Origin: Rubripirellula lacrimiformis
Lineage (GTDB): Bacteria > Planctomycetota > Planctomycetia > Pirellulales > Pirellulaceae
Direction: 5' to 3'
Assembly (NCBI RefSeq): GCF_007741535.1
Contig: NZ_CP036525.1
Span: 2,790,001 to 2,854,000, forward strand
DNA length: 64,000 bases
This document shows positions 27,706-37,049 of this stretch, in pieces (the first letter of the stretch is position 1; every line of letters starts with the position of its first letter). Below the pieces are notes generated by a model. That model saw only the letters and a program-made list of their open reading frames with translations. It did not search any database and was not told the DNA's origin. The position numbers and the translations under genes are program-made.

Positions 27706-29118
27706 TTAGCCGACGCTGCCTTCCATTTGCAGTTGAATCAGTCGATTCATTTCGATGGCGTATTCCATCGGCAACTCTTTCACCAGTGGTTCGATGAAAC
27801 CGTTGACGATCATCGTGCTGGCTTCCTGTTCGGTCAGCCCGCGACTTAGCAGATAGAACATCTGTTCTTCGCCGATTCGCGAAACGCTCGCTTCGTGACC
27901 GATCTGAACGTCTTGTTCAGCGATTTCGATGTACGGGTACGTATCGCTGCGGCTTTCCGGATCCAGAATCAGAGCGTCGCAAACGACGTTGTTCTTGCTG
28001 TTGTGAGCACCCGGTTCGACCTTGACCAACCCGCGATAGCTGCTGCGGCCACCGTTCTTGCTGATGCTCTTACTGATGATTTGGCCCGTCGTGTTGGGGG
28101 CCGCGTGAACCAGTTTGGCGCCAGCGTCTTGGTGTTGCCCGGCGCTAGAAAACGCGATCGACAGGATCTCGCCACGGGCGCCCGGTTCCATCATGTGGAC
28201 CGCTGGGTACTTCATGGTCAGCTTGCTGCCCAGGTTGCCGTCCACCCATTCCATGGTCGCGTCGCCGTACGCATAGGCACGCTTGGTGACCAGGTTGTAG
28301 ATGTTGTTGGCCCAGTTTTGGATCGTCGTGTAGCGGCAACGCGAATTGCGTTTGGCGACGACTTCGACGACCGCACTGTGCAGACTTTCGGTCGAATACA
28401 TCGGGGCGGTGCAGCCTTCGACGTAGTGAACGCTGGCACCTTCATCGACGATGATCAATGTGCGTTCGAACTGTCCCATGCTTTCCGCGTTGATGCGGAA
28501 ATATGCTTGCAGTGGGAAATCAATGTGAACGCCCTTGGGCACATAGATGAACGATCCACCCGACCATACGGCGCTGTTCAGAGCCGCAAACTTGTTGTCG
28601 TTTGGCGGGATGATCTTGCCGAAGTATTCACGCAGCAATTCAGGGTGTTCCCGAACGGCGGTGTCGGTATCGGTAAAGATAACGCCCTGTTTGGCCAAGT
28701 CTTCTTCGAGCGAACCGTAGATCACTTCGCTTTCGAACTGAGCCTTCACGCCGGAGAGGAATTTCTTCTCGGCTTCGGGAATTCCCAGCTTGTCGAACGT
28801 GTCTTTGATTTCCTGAGGAACGTCGTCCCAGGTCTTGCCCTGTCCGGCGGTCGGTTTCAGGTAATAGAAGATGTCTTGGAAATCGATGTCGATCGATCCG
28901 CCCCAGGTGGGCATCGGACGTTCTTCAAAGATCTTCAGCGAATCGAGTCGGAACTTACGCATCCAGTCCGGTTCGTTTTTGATATCCGAAATCTGGTGCA
29001 CGACTTCCTTGTTCAAGCCTTTCTTGGCTTTGAAAACACCGGTGGTTTCGGTGCGGAAGTTGTACTTGTTGATTTCACCGACTTGGTCGGCTTCTGATTC
29101 GGTAATGTCCGTAGCCAT
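27706..29118 (-). CDS. sufB: Fe-S cluster assembly scaffold SufB
   Basis: This 470-residue scaffold matches the usual SufB length. Visible motifs: [30 protein letters not shown] (with the conserved Cys of the scaffold), [20 protein letters not shown], and the C-terminal [20 protein letters not shown] and [19 protein letters not shown]. SufB receives persulfide sulfur and assembles a 4Fe-4S cluster with SufC and SufD. It is located 58 bases downstream of sufC. Confidence 0.97.
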   Translation of the reverse strand: MATDITESEADQVGEINKYNFRTETTGVFKAKKGLNKEVVHQISDIKNEPDWMRKFRLDSLKIFEERPMPTWGGSIDIDFQDIFYYLKPTAGQGKTWDDVPQEIKDTFDKLGIPEAEKKFLSGVKAQFESEVIYGSLEEDLAKQGVIFTDTDTAVREHPELLREYFGKIIPPNDNKFAALNSAVWSGGSFIYVPKGVHIDFPLQAYFRINAESMGQFERTLIIVDEGASVHYVEGCTAPMYSTESLHSAVVEVVAKRNSRCRYTTIQNWANNIYNLVTKRAYAYGDATMEWVDGNLGSKLTMKYPAVHMMEPGARGEILSIAFSSAGQHQDAGAKLVHAAPNTTGQIISKSISKNGGRSSYRGLVKVEPGAHNSKNNVVCDALILDPESRSDTYPYIEIAEQDVQIGHEASVSRIGEEQMFYLLSRGLTEQEASTMIVNGFIEPLVKELPMEYAIEMNRLIQLQMEGSVG

Positions 29119-29176
29119 GTCGTATTCCTAAAGTTGATGTTCGGTAAATGGATCGGTGGGCGAAACGACAGTCTGT

Positions 29177-29992
29177 TTAGACGGCGGTTTCTTCGGCCAA
29201 CATTTCTTGGTTGGCGGCTTCGGCGTCCGGGTACGCATTGCGAATTCGCTCGTAGCCCTTTTCGTGCAGTTCTTCGGCCAGTTCTTTGCCACCGGTTTCG
29301 ACCAACCGTCCGCCCAACATCACGTGGGTGTACTGTGGCGGGTTGTGGACCAACAACTTGTCGTGGTGAGTGATGATCAGTAGGCCCATTTTTTTATGGC
29401 CGATGTCTGCAATCGACTCGCTAGCCAATCGGACCGCGTCGGCGTCCAGGCCGCTGTCGGTTTCGTCCAAGATCGCAAACTTTGGCTGCAGCATTGCCAA
29501 TTGCAGGATCTCGGCTCGCTTCATTTCGCCACCCGAGAAGCCGTCGTTGACATAGCGACGAGCGAACTCGACGTCCATTTGCAGGTGAGCCATCTTGTCC
29601 TTCAGTTCCTTGCGGAATTCCCGCATCGGAATCAGTTCTTCGCCTTCTTTGCGGTCCGGGCGGCGTACGTTCGTGGTGGCATGACGAAGGAAGTCAGCCA
29701 TCTTGACGCCAGGGATCGCCATCGGGCGTTGGAAGGCCATGAAGATTCCCTTGCGGGCTCGTTCGTCAGGTGCCATTTCCAAGACGTTTTCACCGTCCAA
29801 CGAAATCGATCCACCGGTCACGGTGTAGCCTGGGTGTCCCATGATGGCCAAACCAAGCGTGCTTTTGCCGCTACCGTTGGGGCCCATCAAAGCGTGTGTT
29901 TCGCCGTGATTGATCGTCAGGTTGACGCCGCGAAGGATGGGCTTGTCGCCGACTGAAACTTGCAGGTTTTCGATTTTCAAAACGTGTGTCAT
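29177..29992 (-). CDS. sufC: Fe-S cluster assembly ATPase SufC
   Basis: A 271-residue ABC-type ATPase with Walker A MGPNGSGKSTLG, a Q-loop in FMAFQRPMAIPGV, the signature FSGGEMKRAEIL, Walker B KFAILDETDSGLD, and the H-loop IITHHDKLL. SufC drives conformational change of SufBD. It is the second gene of the operon, 58 bases after sufR. The last 20 residues are unusually acidic. Confidence 0.97.
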   Translation of the reverse strand: MTHVLKIENLQVSVGDKPILRGVNLTINHGETHALMGPNGSGKSTLGLAIMGHPGYTVTGGSISLDGENVLEMAPDERARKGIFMAFQRPMAIPGVKMADFLRHATTNVRRPDRKEGEELIPMREFRKELKDKMAHLQMDVEFARRYVNDGFSGGEMKRAEILQLAMLQPKFAILDETDSGLDADAVRLASESIADIGHKKMGLLIITHHDKLLVHNPPQYTHVMLGGRLVETGGKELAEELHEKGYERIRNAYPDAEAANQEMLAEETAV

Positions 29993-30050
29993 CTTGAACC
30001 GTTATCTAACTGAGTGGTATGGATCTAAAGTTGTTGCAAAAATGGATTGT

Positions 30051-30764
30051 TTAGGCTTTGTCAGTCGCTGCACTGGACTCTGCGGTATCCGATTGGGACC
30101 CCGCGGCCGAGAACTGACAGCACGAGTCACCGTCGAGTCGGCAACTGCTTAGATGAACCGGCGTTCCGAGCGCTTCGGAGATCATCTCTTCTTCTAATCG
30201 ACACATCGCTCGATCGTCCGTCGTGCCAGTCAACGACGGATACGGGCAGGCCCCGATATCCAGAACCGGCAATTCACCGGTCTGGGTAACCACCGTCACC
30301 ATGTGGCGAGCGGTCATGACCTCGGAAAGTCGGGTGATGCGACTTTCCAGCGATTCGTTCGTGTCACCATCGGTGCCCATCTCGGCGGCAAATTTCTTGC
30401 CCAACCGCGACGCTACACCGCTTAGAACTTGACGACGAACCGGTTGGTCTTCGATCAACAGGATTTCCCGCCACATCGAATCGGCCAGTTCGACCGGGTT
30501 CGCACCCGCCGCACTATGCCCGGCGACCGTTAGGAAATACTTGTACGTAGGGCGTCCCCGGCCAGCGACCAATTTTTCGCGATCGATCAGGCCCAATTCC
30601 AACAATCGCTCGATCCGTTGCCGGATCGCTGTCGCCGTCACGCCCAGGATATCCGTCAGTTCACCAACGCCAATCGCGTCGCCACCCCGCATCGCCAGCA
30701 GCAACTTGCGATCGACTGTTCGCAGTTCTTCGGTCAGTGGAGCGGAGTGAGACATGGCATCCAT
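30051..30764 (-). CDS. sufR: SufR-type iron-sulfur transcriptional regulator
   Basis: The 237-residue regulator has an N-terminal winged helix-turn-helix (VGELTDILGVTATAIRQRIE and GRGRPTYKYFLT wing) and a C-terminal cysteine cluster: CPYP, a Cys in RAMCRLEEEM, and CRLDGDSCCQF, matching SufR proteins that bind an Fe-S cluster and repress the suf operon when clusters are sufficient. It is the first gene of sufR-C-B-D-DUF59, so the operon is probably autoregulated. An ATG nine bases in (30755) is an alternative start. Confidence 0.9.
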   Translation of the reverse strand: MDAMSHSAPLTEELRTVDRKLLLAMRGGDAIGVGELTDILGVTATAIRQRIERLLELGLIDREKLVAGRGRPTYKYFLTVAGHSAAGANPVELADSMWREILLIEDQPVRRQVLSGVASRLGKKFAAEMGTDGDTNESLESRITRLSEVMTARHMVTVVTQTGELPVLDIGACPYPSLTGTTDDRAMCRLEEEMISEALGTPVHLSSCRLDGDSCCQFSAAGSQSDTAESSAATDKA

Positions 30765-31165
30765 GGGGTGGACGAAAGGACCGTTGGAATGTCCAGTAAT
30801 GCGTGCCGCCGATCCATTCTTGACGTGATCGATTCAGCGACTGCTGTGCCCTAACTGTTACGCAGTTTGCTATTTTTGACAAGATCCGTAGCGAAAAATG
30901 CTGAGCGATTGCGATTCAGAGATCCCCAAGACGCCCGCAGCGGTCGTTTCTTAGCCTTCAATTGGCTGTTACTGCGACGATTTGGCCGTTAATCGGTCTC
31001 AGATCCCCTCTCACGCAGACTTGCCCTGCCTGATACCATCCCTGCCTACCGCCGGTGGAAATGGCAAATGAGTGCATCAAGACAGGTGAACTGTGTGCGT
31101 TTTCACGCCAAATACCGCCGCTGGCCTTTCTATCCAACCCTTCCCGAGTCGCTTGAGTTTCTGAC
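30765..31165. other. Divergent intergenic region between sufR and the dehydrogenase gene
   Basis: A 401-base spacer expected to contain promoters for both directions. The sufR side holds the palindrome and -35-like box described separately; on the other side no clear promoter was identified. Confidence 0.5.
30853..30891 (-). promoter_or_regulatory. Candidate sufR operator and promoter
   Basis: Reading the minus strand, a TTGTCA box (about 30882-30887) is followed after 16 bases by TAACAG, and the perfect inverted repeat AACTG-N5-CAGTT (30853-30867) overlaps that -10 position. It lies about 90 bases before the sufR start. A repressor bound there would block the promoter. The assignment is by position and symmetry only; the -10 match is weak. 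Confidence 0.4.
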
Positions 31166-32269
31166 ATGAAAGCTGTCGCTGTTACCCCCGGAACCCCCCA
31201 CAGCGTCCACCTGACCGATATCGAAAAGCCGACTCTTGATCAGGTCGACGATGGTTTGGGTGTGTTGGTGAAAGTGTTGAAGGTTGGTGTGGATGCTACG
31301 GATCGCGAAATCAATGACGCGCTGTACGGCAACGCGCCGACCGGCGACAAGCATTTGGTGATCGGTCACGAGAGTTTCGGGATCGTCGAAGCGGTCGGTC
31401 CAAACGTCAAGCGAGTCAAACCGGGTGACTTTGTCACCGCGACGGTGCGTCGTCCGGGTGGATCGATCTATGACCTGATCGGCACCAACGACATGACCAG
31501 CGAAGAAACCTATTACGAGCGCGGGATCAATCTTCGCCACGGTTTTTTGACGGAGTACTTTGTCGACGAAGAAGAGTACATCGTCCGAGTTCCTGCGGGC
31601 CTGAAGCACTTGCACGTGCTGATGGAACCGATGAGCTGTGCTGCCAAGGCGATTCATCAGGCTTACGAAGCCCAACGTCGAATGAAGGTTTGGCGTCCCA
31701 AGTTGGCCTACGTCCAAGGGGCGGGCCAGATTGGTTTGCTGGCGACGTTGGTGCTGAAACTTCAAGGACTCGAAGTCTTCACGATCGCCCGCGGCGAAGG
31801 ACCCAACCTAAAGTCCGAGATCGTCGAAGGAATGGAAGCGACCTACGTCAGTACCAAGCAGACGCCTCTTGCGGATCTGGTCAAACAGACTGGCAAACCA
31901 GACTTGATCGTCGACGCGACCGGCAGCAGCCGATTGGCGTTCGAAGCGATGGAGCACGTCGGACACAATGGCGTGGTGGTCTGGACGGGAATCACCGGCG
32001 GCGACAAGAAGACCGAGATCCCATCGGACAACATCAACTTGGATTGGGTGCTTGGCAATAAGTTGTTGCTAGGAAGTGTGAACGCGAACCGAACACACTT
32101 CGAAAGCGGCATCCGTGACCTAGCACTGGGCGACATGATGTACCCCGGCGTGTTGGCCAAAATCCTGACCAACCCGGTCGATGGGTTAGACAACTACGCC
32201 GAAATGATGCGTCTGTTGGTCGAAGACGATGACGCACTAAAAGTGTTCGTCAACGTCGCCGACGAATAG
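31166..32269 (+). CDS. Glucose 1-dehydrogenase-like medium-chain dehydrogenase
   Basis: A 367-residue zinc MDR enzyme: [15 protein letters not shown] (where the catalytic-zinc Cys is replaced, as in archaeal glucose dehydrogenases with Asp/Thr), [25 protein letters not shown] (EP motif), the Rossmann [11 protein letters not shown], and a GLU-dehydrogenase-type C-terminus with [19 protein letters not shown]. Its best match from memory is the archaeal/bacterial glucose dehydrogenase family (Glu_dehyd_C) oxidising aldoses with NAD(P). Real substrate unknown. It is a single transcription unit bounded downstream by a palindrome. Confidence 0.85.
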   Translation: MKAVAVTPGTPHSVHLTDIEKPTLDQVDDGLGVLVKVLKVGVDATDREINDALYGNAPTGDKHLVIGHESFGIVEAVGPNVKRVKPGDFVTATVRRPGGSIYDLIGTNDMTSEETYYERGINLRHGFLTEYFVDEEEYIVRVPAGLKHLHVLMEPMSCAAKAIHQAYEAQRRMKVWRPKLAYVQGAGQIGLLATLVLKLQGLEVFTIARGEGPNLKSEIVEGMEATYVSTKQTPLADLVKQTGKPDLIVDATGSSRLAFEAMEHVGHNGVVVWTGITGGDKKTEIPSDNINLDWVLGNKLLLGSVNANRTHFESGIRDLALGDMMYPGVLAKILTNPVDGLDNYAEMMRLLVEDDDALKVFVNVADE

Positions 32270-32297
32270 ACCACAACCCAGTGCCCCAATCGGCAAA

Positions 32298-32370
32298 CGT
32301 AGGACGGCCTTTCCAGGCCGTCGTTGGTGTGGATTCAGCGTGCAAGACGGCCTAGAAAGGCCATCCTACG
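32298..32370. repeat. Compact nested palindrome (miniature element or terminator)
   Basis: Outer arms CGTAGGACGGCCTTTC (32298-32313) and GAAAGGCCATCCTACG (32355-32370) pair with one mismatch; inner arms GGCCGTC (32316-32322) and GACGGCC (32346-32352) also pair. It lies 28 bases after the dehydrogenase gene, between convergent genes, so it could serve as a bidirectional terminator, or be a dispersed palindromic element. Confidence 0.85.
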
Positions 32371-32454
32371 GGCGTCGCATGCACCGATCTAATTTCGGCC
32401 CCTCACCGACCATCCCAACTCGAGTCGTCGAACCCAACGTCTCTAGTGCACGAT

Positions 32455-33597
32455 TCAACTGCAGCGACTGGCCAGCGTTTCGATCGCTTCTCGCATGGCA
32501 TCCGAATCGATTTCATGCACGTTGATGGGTTCGCCGACGGCTTTTAGCATCGTGATGGTCAGACGGCCGCCCAGGTGTTGGCGGAACTCCTCTAGGCCTT
32601 GCAGCAGTCGATCGATCGGGTGGATCGAATCGTGCCAAAGTTTCATGCCCATCGTCGTCAAACAGTGGATGACACGATCGGCATCGGCCGCCGGGAATCC
32701 GTGCTTTTTGACCGAATACAGGCAGTCAATCGCGACGCCGATCGCGACCGCTTCGCCATGGCGAAGGCTGTATTGAGTCAGTGGTTCTAGTCGGTGCGCC
32801 GACCAGTGGCCGAAATCCAGCGGACGCGCCTCTAGCATTTCGAAAGGGTCGCCGCCTTCGGTGATATGGTCCAAGTGCGACAAGCAAGATTGATGGATCG
32901 CCTTTTGCGTGGTCGCGGTTTCGCGGTCATGGATTAGTTGGGCGCGATCGCACAGCCACAGAAATTGGCTACGATCTTTCAGCAGTGCGACCTTGACCGC
33001 TTCACTGAATCCGCTGTGGAAATCGCGATTGGGAAGCGTCGACAAAATCGACATGTCGTTGACGACCGCCCAGGGAACGGCAAACGTTCCGATCCAGTTC
33101 TTCTTTTCGAAGTAGTTGATCGCGTTTTTGACGCCCACGCCGGAATCGGCTTGAGCCAAGACGGTTGACGGGATGCGGATCAAACGAATCCCGCGGTGCG
33201 CGATTGCGGCGGCGAATCCGACGGCATCCAACATCGCTCCGCCACCGACGGCGATGATGTAGCTGCGTCGATCCAGGCCATATTGGTTGATCTTGTCCAA
33301 CATCTGACGAAGCATCGATTCGCCATTTTTGATCGCTTCGCCGCCATCGACCATCGTCAACGGTGTGACTAAGTCGACCTCCGGTGCAGCGGCCAAGCGC
33401 GACGAGAGACGTTGGGCGATCGGTTCCAAGACCGACTCGCCAATCAGCAGCACGCGCGCTGGTCCGGCTTCGCCACACTCCAACAGGTTTTGAAGCGCAT
33501 CGAAGTCGCGGCCAGCCACGTCGTTTGTCACTCGCAAGCGATGCACAAACGGCACTGCAAACGAACGGTCGTTATTTTTCGAAAGATCAGGCATCAA
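32455..33597 (-). CDS. 3-dehydroquinate synthase-like sugar phosphate cyclase (EboD-like)
   Basis: This 380-residue protein has the DHQ-synthase fold: YIIAVGGGAMLDAVGFAAA, IRIPSTVLAQADSGVGVKNA, the GFSEAVKVALL helix, metal-ligand segment EMLEARPLDFGHWSAHRLE, and YSLRHGEAVAIG. Sugar phosphate cyclases make DHQ, 2-deoxy-scyllo-inosose, or valiolones; the FGHWSAHRLE and SLRHGEAVAIG wording fits the EboD group of the eustigmatophyte/bacterial ebo cluster better than canonical AroB, but no other ebo gene lies in the window. Product unassigned. Confidence 0.8.
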   Translation of the reverse strand: MMPDLSKNNDRSFAVPFVHRLRVTNDVAGRDFDALQNLLECGEAGPARVLLIGESVLEPIAQRLSSRLAAAPEVDLVTPLTMVDGGEAIKNGESMLRQMLDKINQYGLDRRSYIIAVGGGAMLDAVGFAAAIAHRGIRLIRIPSTVLAQADSGVGVKNAINYFEKKNWIGTFAVPWAVVNDMSILSTLPNRDFHSGFSEAVKVALLKDRSQFLWLCDRAQLIHDRETATTQKAIHQSCLSHLDHITEGGDPFEMLEARPLDFGHWSAHRLEPLTQYSLRHGEAVAIGVAIDCLYSVKKHGFPAADADRVIHCLTTMGMKLWHDSIHPIDRLLQGLEEFRQHLGGRLTITMLKAVGEPINVHEIDSDAMREAIETLASRCS

Positions 33598-33626
33598 GTC
33601 GGCAGATATTTTCTAGTACGTTTCGT

Positions 33627-34583
33627 CTAGTGCGTTTCGTTGGTCCATCCACGCCACAACCATCGCAGCGAATCGGGAAAGATCGCTCCGCCATGGTTGC
33701 CGTTGTGGCCGCCCGTACCATAAACGAACTTGTAGTCGTAATCTGCGAACGCCAGGGACTTGGCCAACTGTTGATTCGCAAGCGGCCAGTTGCCGTAACG
33801 ATTGTCAAGGTCTCCGGAACCGTCTTGCAACAGGATCCGCAGCGGCTTCTTGTCGGACTTACGTACTTGGGCTTGGTAATCGTGGCCGCCGCGAATGTCG
33901 GTGAAGCTGCCGATGTGGCTAAGTACTTTGCGGAACGAATCGGGACGATTCCACGCGACTGAAAACGCACAGATCCCACCGCTGCTGTTTCCACAGATGG
34001 CACGCAGTTCCGGGTTCTTGGTGATCCGATAGTCTTTTTCGACGATCGGCAGCAGATCCTTCAACAGAAACTCGGCATAGTCGCCGCTGACGGTGTCGTA
34101 TTCGACGCTGCGGTTCGACGGGGTCGGGCTCCATCCACGCTTGGGGCCGAGTTCTCCTTTGTGGCCGGGGTCCACCATCACCGCGATGGTGACCGGCATG
34201 TCGCCCTTGGCGATCAGGTTGTCGAACACGACTGGCAAACGAAAATCGCCCTTGGTCCCTTCGAACGCGTGTCCGTCCTGGAACACCATCAAAGCGGCTG
34301 GGGTTTTGCCGTCGTATTGATCCGGCACGTAAACCGAATAGCGTCGACGAGTGCCTGGATAGACGGTGCTGTCGTCGAGCCTGTGTTGGGTGACTTGGCC
34401 ATGCGGAACCGAATCATTGGGCTGGGAATCGGGGCCGTGTTGGTAGCGTTCCGGTTCAGCCGCCATCAGGTGGGGCAGGTTGGATGATCCGGAAATCAAC
34501 AACAGGCATCCAGCGAGCAGCAGGCTGGGGCTTGAGAAACCAGCGAAACGCAGGCCGGGCAAAAGGCGGCAGGTGGGATTCAT
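33627..34583 (-). CDS. Secreted esterase of the Esterase D/feruloyl-esterase type
   Basis: The 318-residue protein has a signal peptide (hydrophobic core near residues 19-33) and an alpha/beta-hydrolase esterase domain: RRYSVYVPDQYDG, ALMVFQDGHAFEG, the nucleophile elbow ICGNSSGGICAF (Ser), and a C-terminal GGHNGNHGG (His). It resembles Fes/esterase-D proteins that cleave carbohydrate esters or siderophores. The open frame extends far upstream to 35687 but that part lies antisense to the aldo/keto reductase gene and is rejected. The ATG at 34583 directly precedes the signal peptide. Confidence 0.87.
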   Translation of the reverse strand: MNPTCRLLPGLRFAGFSSPSLLLAGCLLLISGSSNLPHLMAAEPERYQHGPDSQPNDSVPHGQVTQHRLDDSTVYPGTRRRYSVYVPDQYDGKTPAALMVFQDGHAFEGTKGDFRLPVVFDNLIAKGDMPVTIAVMVDPGHKGELGPKRGWSPTPSNRSVEYDTVSGDYAEFLLKDLLPIVEKDYRITKNPELRAICGNSSGGICAFSVAWNRPDSFRKVLSHIGSFTDIRGGHDYQAQVRKSDKKPLRILLQDGSGDLDNRYGNWPLANQQLAKSLAFADYDYKFVYGTGGHNGNHGGAIFPDSLRWLWRGWTNETH

Positions 34584-34769
34584 GTTTGCGGCGACAACGT
34601 GAATGGGTGGGGGGGGAGGCAGGCAGGGTGCGTGGGAGGATTGGCACCGTTCCGCTATTCTAACAGCGATCGCTGAGGTTACAGCGATACGGGGGCGAAT
34701 TTTTGCTGTCCGGCTGGTTTTCGGCCCCCCACTTCCACATCTGATTTTCTCTGTTGTGAAAACGATTTG

Positions 34770-35807
34770 ATGCAGCGACGACGACTTGGCGGCAGCGGTT
34801 TGGTGGTATCCGACATCTGCATGGGCACGATGACGTTCGGATCTCAGTGCGACGAAAAGACCAGTCACGAGATTTGCGACCACGCCTGGGACGAGGGGAT
34901 CGATTTCTTTGACGCCGCAGAAATCTATCCGGTGCCACCCCAAGAAGAATCGTTCGGCGTGACCGAAGAAATTTTCGGGCGGTGGCTGAAAACCAAGCCA
35001 CGCCAGGCCGTCATTGTCGCGACAAAGGTCACCGGTCCCGGCCACGGTTGGTTCACCCCCCCGGTCCGGCACGGCAAGACCGCACTGGATCGCCGCCAAA
35101 TCGTCACCGCCTGCGAAGATTCGCTTCGCCGGTTGGGCACGGACTACATCGATCTGTACCAGATCCACTGGCCCGATCATGGCCTGCCCTACGAAGAAGT
35201 GTTGGGCGTGCTGACGGAACTTCGTGACCAAGGCAAAGTTCGCGTCATCGGGTGCAGCAACGAAACCAGTTGGGGGCTGATGAAAAGCTTGTGGGCGGCC
35301 GATGCCTACAATGTCGATCGATATCAGACGGTTCAGAACAATTTCAGTTTGATCAATCGCCGTTGCGAGAGCGAACTGGCTCAGGTGTGTCGCCGCGAAG
35401 GCGTCAGCTTGCTGCCCTATTCGCCACTGGGCGGCGGGGTTTTGACGGGCAAGTACGAAAATGGTCCGCCGCCCGGAGCTCGTTTTTCTGCTTATCTGAC
35501 GGACGGAAACGAGCGTCAGAAAAAGATGGCTAGCCGGTTTGTGAACGATCGTACGGTGGAAACAACACGGCGACTTGCCCAGATTGCGGATTCGATCGGT
35601 GTCTCGGTCACCGCATTGGCAGTGGCTTGGAGTCGCCAACATGACTTCGTCGCATCCACGATCATCGGGGCAACTTCGATCGACCAATTGGTCGAATCGT
35701 TGGCCGCCAAGGACCTGATTTTGGATTCCGAGACGATGGATCGTATCGATCAGGTCGATGCGGAGATCCCCACACCGATGACCGAAGACGGGTTACGACG
35801 GTTGTAG
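34770..35807 (+). CDS. Aldo/keto reductase
   Basis: A 345-residue NADPH-dependent reductase of the AKR (Tas/YajO-like) group. Signatures: RRLGGSGLVVSDICMGTMTF, catalytic Asp and Tyr in FFDAAEIYPVPPQEES, Lys in VATKVTGPG, His in LYQIHWPDH, and the cofactor segment IIGATSIDQLVESL. Substrate unknown. Its start is 186 bases from the divergent esterase gene. Confidence 0.93.
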   Translation: MQRRRLGGSGLVVSDICMGTMTFGSQCDEKTSHEICDHAWDEGIDFFDAAEIYPVPPQEESFGVTEEIFGRWLKTKPRQAVIVATKVTGPGHGWFTPPVRHGKTALDRRQIVTACEDSLRRLGTDYIDLYQIHWPDHGLPYEEVLGVLTELRDQGKVRVIGCSNETSWGLMKSLWAADAYNVDRYQTVQNNFSLINRRCESELAQVCRREGVSLLPYSPLGGGVLTGKYENGPPPGARFSAYLTDGNERQKKMASRFVNDRTVETTRRLAQIADSIGVSVTALAVAWSRQHDFVASTIIGATSIDQLVESLAAKDLILDSETMDRIDQVDAEIPTPMTEDGLRRL

Positions 35808-35894
35808 GGATTGGAGGGACGGCTTTGGGATGCTGGACCAGAAAAGTGGATCGAATGAACGCCTGTCGCGAAAACGCGAACTATTTTGGCGTTC

Positions 35895-36623
35895 ATGCCT
35901 TCACCCGTCGTCTCCCTCATCGCTGGCCGAACATTCGCCGTGCATTCGTCTGCACTGCGACCATCGGACAGACTGCGCCCGGCAACCTGGTTGGGATTGG
36001 TACTGGTTGGATTCGCCTGCATCATCGCTGGCAATCCAACGTCGGTATCAGCGTCGGATTGGTTGACGCACCCCAGCACGTATTCCCATGACCCGGCCAC
36101 CGGGATGCGAGTCAGTCAGTACGCACCGGTCGCGGCACCAGTCGCACCCGCGGTTTCGAATTTTCGGACCAGCGGCTACACGCACACTCGCAGTTCGCTG
36201 AACTACGGGCCGTCGGCCGACAATTACCATCGGGTCGAAGCATGGGGCGAACCGGTTCGTCCCTATGGTGAATGGCAGTTTCCTTACCGCCCCTACAGTT
36301 CGCCATATCCGAATTGGGGACCACCCTATGCGGGCCTGAATCTTGGGCTCGGCGGTGTTTACCCTGGCTACGGTCCGGGATCGGGTGGCGCAGGCTACCC
36401 GCCCAGCGGTGCAGGATTTCCTCCTCGTGGTTCAGGTTATCCACCCGGTGGCGCCGGTCACCCATCCCGTGGTCCCGGTATATCGGGGCAAGGACGTGGG
36501 GGTTATCCGGCAGGCCAAGGCGGTGTCCGCCCCAATCGGCCGAATCACTCTGCCGCAGGCCCGGGCTCTCCCTACCAGATCGCGCCCAACGATGGCGGAT
36601 TTCATCCGGTCTACCCCGAGTAA
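35895..36623 (+). CDS. Secreted Gly/Pro/Tyr-rich low-complexity protein
   Basis: The 242-residue protein has a hydrophobic segment near residues 33-46 (WLGLVLVGFACIIAG) followed by ASA, compatible with export after a long basic N-region. The second half is rich in Gly, Pro, Tyr and Ser with loose repeats such as GYPPSGAGFPPRGSGYPPGG. No domain was recognised. Such proteins are often envelope or matrix components. Start at the ATG 35895. Confidence 0.7.
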   Translation: MPSPVVSLIAGRTFAVHSSALRPSDRLRPATWLGLVLVGFACIIAGNPTSVSASDWLTHPSTYSHDPATGMRVSQYAPVAAPVAPAVSNFRTSGYTHTRSSLNYGPSADNYHRVEAWGEPVRPYGEWQFPYRPYSSPYPNWGPPYAGLNLGLGGVYPGYGPGSGGAGYPPSGAGFPPRGSGYPPGGAGHPSRGPGISGQGRGGYPAGQGGVRPNRPNHSAAGPGSPYQIAPNDGGFHPVYPE

Positions 36624-37049
36624 TCCGGTCGATCGCCGGCCGCGTCAGTGGGCGTGATGCCAGTCGAGCCGTCGGCCTCGGGTCTGTTGATGTTGCGCTC
36701 GGAGGAAAAGTTCGAGTTCGAGTTTAAGTTCGAGTTTAAGATTTTGAACTCCTCTTCAACCGAATCGATTCTGGCCTCTGGCTCGCTCTAGCCGGCAATC
36801 GTGGGATCGCCAAAATCTCCACCGGCAAACTTTAAAACCCTTCCATTTTCTATCCCCATTGGCCTGCAATGACAGTCGATGGTCCGATCGTGGTCGCGCG
36901 TTTGCCAAGCGATCCGTTTGCGATCTATCGGGTGCAAAGGTTGGTGGCCCTTAAAATGGATCGCAAGAAGAATGGGGCGCCGTCCCAAGCCCTAGGTCGT
37001 CAGCGGTTATCATTTCTGAACGAACTGATCTGATCCTCGTCCCCGTGTG
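36624..37049. other. Intergenic region with hexamer repeats
   Basis: A 426-base gap. A short run of TTCGAG/TTTAAG hexamers occurs at 36711-36740. A 66-codon minus-strand ORF (36788-36988) has no supporting features. Nothing else was recognised. Confidence 0.45.

Noticed and set aside
26568-29097. Long plus-strand frames (352 and 400 codons) opposite sufD and sufB
   Set aside because: Mirror frames of highly conserved suf genes; no start signal or domain.
34584-35687. N-terminal extension of the esterase frame to 686 codons
   Set aside because: The extension is antisense to a clear aldo/keto reductase gene, and a signal peptide starts at the ATG 34583.
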